Assembly: GCA_965151315.1 (NCBI GenBank)
Contig: CBCTZG010000057.1
Coordinates: 1-17,075, forward strand
DNA from: Avimonoglobus sp965151315
GTDB lineage: Bacteria > Bacillota > Clostridia > UBA1381
DNA: 17,075 bases
Direction of reading: 5' to 3'
In this document: positions 15,873-17,075 of the stretch, piece after piece
How the letters are laid out: each line of letters begins with the position of its first letter
How positions within the stretch are numbered: the first letter of the stretch is position 1
The notes under the pieces: generated by a model
Seen by the model: only the letters and a program-made list of their open reading frames with translations
Told to the model about the DNA's origin: nothing
Databases searched by the model: none
Translations under genes and position numbers: made by a program

Positions 15873-15901
15873 ATTTTATGCCATTTTTACAAAATTGTCA
15901 A
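15873..15901 (-). promoter_or_regulatory. Sigma-A promoter of the kinase-like/hisB unit
   Basis: The minus strand shows TTGACA (15901-15896), a 17-nt spacer and TAAAAT (15878-15873). The expected start lies near 15866, giving a short leader before the GGAGG site. The -35 box is 16 bases from the -35 box of the oppositely directed promoter. Confidence 0.82.
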
Positions 15902-15917
15902 ACCTTTTGTGGGGATA

Positions 15918-15946
15918 TTGCAAAAAAGATTGGTTTGGGATATAAT
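15918..15946 (+). promoter_or_regulatory. Sigma-A promoter of the histidinol phosphatase gene
   Basis: TTGCAA (15918-15923), a 17-nt spacer and TATAAT (15941-15946) form a near-consensus promoter. The expected start is near 15953, about 20 bases before the ATG, with an AGGAGGG site between them. Confidence 0.82.
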
Positions 15947-15961
15947 GAGGTCCGAAAGAAC

Positions 15962-15968
15962 AGGAGGG
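15962..15968 (+). promoter_or_regulatory. Ribosome binding site deciding the phosphatase start
   Basis: AGGAGGG sits six bases before the ATG at 15975. The open frame extends upstream to about 15819, but that extra part would cover the promoter and run into the opposite gene. Confidence 0.85.
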
Positions 15969-15974
15969 TTTTGT

Positions 15975-16805
15975 ATGATTTTATCAGACTGCCATTTACA
16001 TACCGACTATTCCGGGGACTCGGAAACCCCTATGGAGGACATGGTTTTAGGCGGGATCGCCCAGGGGCTTTCCCGGATCTGCTTTACCGACCATATCGAC
16101 TACGACTATCCACTCTGCCCGGACGGCACCATTTTTACGTTTGATGCGGACAAATACCTGGCAGAAATCGCGGCGCTCCGGGACAAATACAAAGGGAAGA
16201 TCAAAATTCTCCGGGGCATGGAGCTTGGCCTGCAGCCGGGGATCGTTTCTAAACTGAACAGCCTGCTGGCCGGCCGGCAATTCGATTATATTATCGGGTC
16301 TTCCCACATCGCTGTCAACGGCGATCCATATTATCCTGATTACTGGGAAAATATCACCGTCCACCAAGGGCTTATGCGATATTTTCAATCCATTATCGAC
16401 AATGTGCGCAGCTTTTCGGATTTCGACGCCTATGGCCATATCGACTATATCATCCGGTATATCCCCGATGTGAAAAATAAAAAAGCGCCGGTCAGCGATT
16501 TTTATTCCTACGCGAAATATGCCGATATTTTAGACCAGGTCTTGACAACGATCATCGCCGCGGGCAAGGCCATCGAGGTCAACACTGCCGGCTATAAATA
16601 CGGCCTGGAAAGCCCCAACCCCAGCAAGGAAATCATCCAGCGGTACTTCGCGCTGGGCGGCCGGTTTGTGACCATCGGCTCCGACGCCCATCAGCCGGCG
16701 CATATGGCCTATGCCTTCGGCCAGACCCGGTCGCTTCTTTTGTCCCTGGGCATTAAGGAATACGCGGTGTTTGAAAACCGGCAGCCGATCCTGCTGCCGC
16801 TGTAA
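15975..16805 (+). CDS. Histidinol-phosphatase, PHP (HisJ/HisK) family
   Basis: The 276-residue product belongs to the PHP metal-dependent phosphoesterases and most probably removes phosphate from histidinol phosphate, the penultimate product in histidine synthesis. All expected metal ligands are visible: H7 and H9 in DCHLHTDYSGDSE, D39 and H40 in FTDHID, E83 in RGMELGLQ, H111 in GSSH, H155 in YGHIDY, and D237 and H239 in GSDAHQP. Length and motif order fit the HisJ/HisK group rather than the YcdX or polymerase PHP groups. The ATG at 15975 is fixed by AGGAGGG and by the promoter just upstream. It is the only plus-strand gene, head to head with the kinase-like/hisB unit. The substrate is inferred from the family and the nearby hisB; other phosphoesters are possible. 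Confidence 0.88.
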   Translation: MILSDCHLHTDYSGDSETPMEDMVLGGIAQGLSRICFTDHIDYDYPLCPDGTIFTFDADKYLAEIAALRDKYKGKIKILRGMELGLQPGIVSKLNSLLAGRQFDYIIGSSHIAVNGDPYYPDYWENITVHQGLMRYFQSIIDNVRSFSDFDAYGHIDYIIRYIPDVKNKKAPVSDFYSYAKYADILDQVLTTIIAAGKAIEVNTAGYKYGLESPNPSKEIIQRYFALGGRFVTIGSDAHQPAHMAYAFGQTRSLLLSLGIKEYAVFENRQPILLPL

Positions 16806-16991
16806 AAGTTTCCGGCCAGTGACCACGGCCGGATCCGGCGGCAGTTTGCAGGCAGCGACGGCCTGCCCCGCAGCCCCCGTTTTCTTATATCCAAGAAAAC
16901 CACTCGGAAGCAATTCTTTCGAACTTATCAAGAAAAGTGCGCCATGTTGATTTTTTAAAATACTTTCTTAACCAGCCACCCTTCAGAACGC

Positions 16992-17028
16992 AAAAAACCA
17001 TCACCAAATCTCTGGTGATGGTTTTTTT
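16992..17028 (+). terminator. Symmetric intrinsic terminator
   Basis: AAAAAACCATCACC (16992-17005) pairs perfectly with GGTGATGGTTTTTT (17014-17027) around an eight-base loop, and a run of seven T follows the G-C part. Because A-tracts flank the other side, it can terminate transcription from both directions. It probably ends the phosphatase transcript, nearly 190 bases past its stop, and any leftward transcript entering from the right. Confidence 0.82.
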
Positions 17029-17038
17029 GTATACCGAA

Positions 17039-17061
17039 AACCACGCGATAGTCGCGTGGTT
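17039..17061. repeat. Perfect inverted repeat (hairpin) at the window edge
   Basis: AACCACGCGA (17039-17048) and TCGCGTGGTT (17052-17061) form ten perfect pairs around a TAG loop. No T-run follows, so it is not an ordinary terminator. It could be a subterminal hairpin of an IS200/IS605-type element, a regulatory stem, or part of a repeat family; the window ends too soon to tell. Confidence 0.6.
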
Positions 17062-17075
17062 CTATAAAGGTTAAC

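Larger units (their letters stand above)
16806..17075. other. Non-coding stretch at the right edge
   Basis: I see no supportable gene here. It holds a 7-pair inverted repeat right after the phosphatase stop (16811-16817 with 16827-16833) without a T-run, a smaller one at 16848-16853/16861-16866, AT-rich DNA from about 16880 to 16980, then a strong terminator hairpin and a perfect palindrome, both listed separately. Confidence 0.6.

Noticed and set aside
15819..15974. Longer N-terminus for the histidinol phosphatase
   Set aside because: The open frame continues upstream, but it would cover both divergent promoters and the start of the opposite gene; AGGAGGG and the HLH motif place the start at 15975.
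16811..16833. GC-rich hairpin just after the phosphatase stop as its terminator
   Set aside because: The seven-pair stem has no following T-run; the hairpin at 16992-17028 is a far better terminator.
16530..16931. Minus-strand frame of 133 codons at the right end
   Set aside because: Most of it is antisense to the phosphatase gene, and it has no recognisable motif or RBS.
1..17075. CRISPR array, prophage, toxin-antitoxin, defence or secondary-metabolite system
   Set aside because: I found no regularly spaced repeats, integrase, transposase, tRNA gene or accessory-type gene cluster; the content is housekeeping genes with conserved neighbours.

Overview
The window comes from a low-redundancy Firmicutes chromosome, most likely an anaerobic member of class Clostridia (Lachnospiraceae- or Ruminococcaceae-like). 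The basis is a PolC-type replicative polymerase, Mini-RNase III (MrnC) beside cysS, a transketolase split into two genes, a fused long-form PurL, strong AGGAGG-type ribosome binding sites and consensus sigma-A promoters. Base composition looks about balanced. This is core-genome DNA: I see no phage, CRISPR, defence or biosynthetic cluster, and no complete mobile element.

Layout from left to right. (1) Positions 1-1140 hold the 5' three-quarters of thiC on the minus strand, with a full control region: a consensus promoter, a TPP riboswitch and a terminator hairpin just before the RBS. (2) Positions 1105-1729 are a decay zone behind polC. They hold a flavodoxin pseudogene with at least two frameshifts and an internal deletion, and a doubtful small ORF whose RBS overlaps the polC stop codon. 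The thiC promoter lies inside the 3' end of the flavodoxin remnant. (3) Positions 1730-14515 carry a long co-directional minus-strand run, transcribed cysE > cysS > mrnC > transketolase N > transketolase C > lipoprotein > purL > (hairpin) > polC. Spacings are short or overlapping up to purL; a hairpin separates purL from polC. (4) Positions 14555-15901 carry a second minus-strand unit: cytidylate kinase-like gene > hisB > strong terminator. (5) Positions 15918-16805 carry one plus-strand gene, a PHP-family histidinol phosphatase, driven by a promoter back-to-back with that of unit 4. (6) Positions 16806-17075 are non-coding, with a strong symmetric terminator hairpin and a second perfect palindrome at the edge.

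Functionally, cysE and cysS link cysteine synthesis to cysteine charging, with MrnC (23S rRNA maturation) following as is usual in Firmicutes. The transketolase pair supplies pentose phosphates, which feed PurL's purine pathway, and PolC uses the resulting nucleotides; this metabolic reading of the gene order is inference. hisB and the histidinol phosphatase are two steps of histidine synthesis, placed head to head around one intergenic region. Several gene starts were revised from the longest reading frame on the basis of RBS or promoter position: cysE, cysS, mrnC, the lipoprotein, the cytidylate kinase-like gene and the phosphatase.
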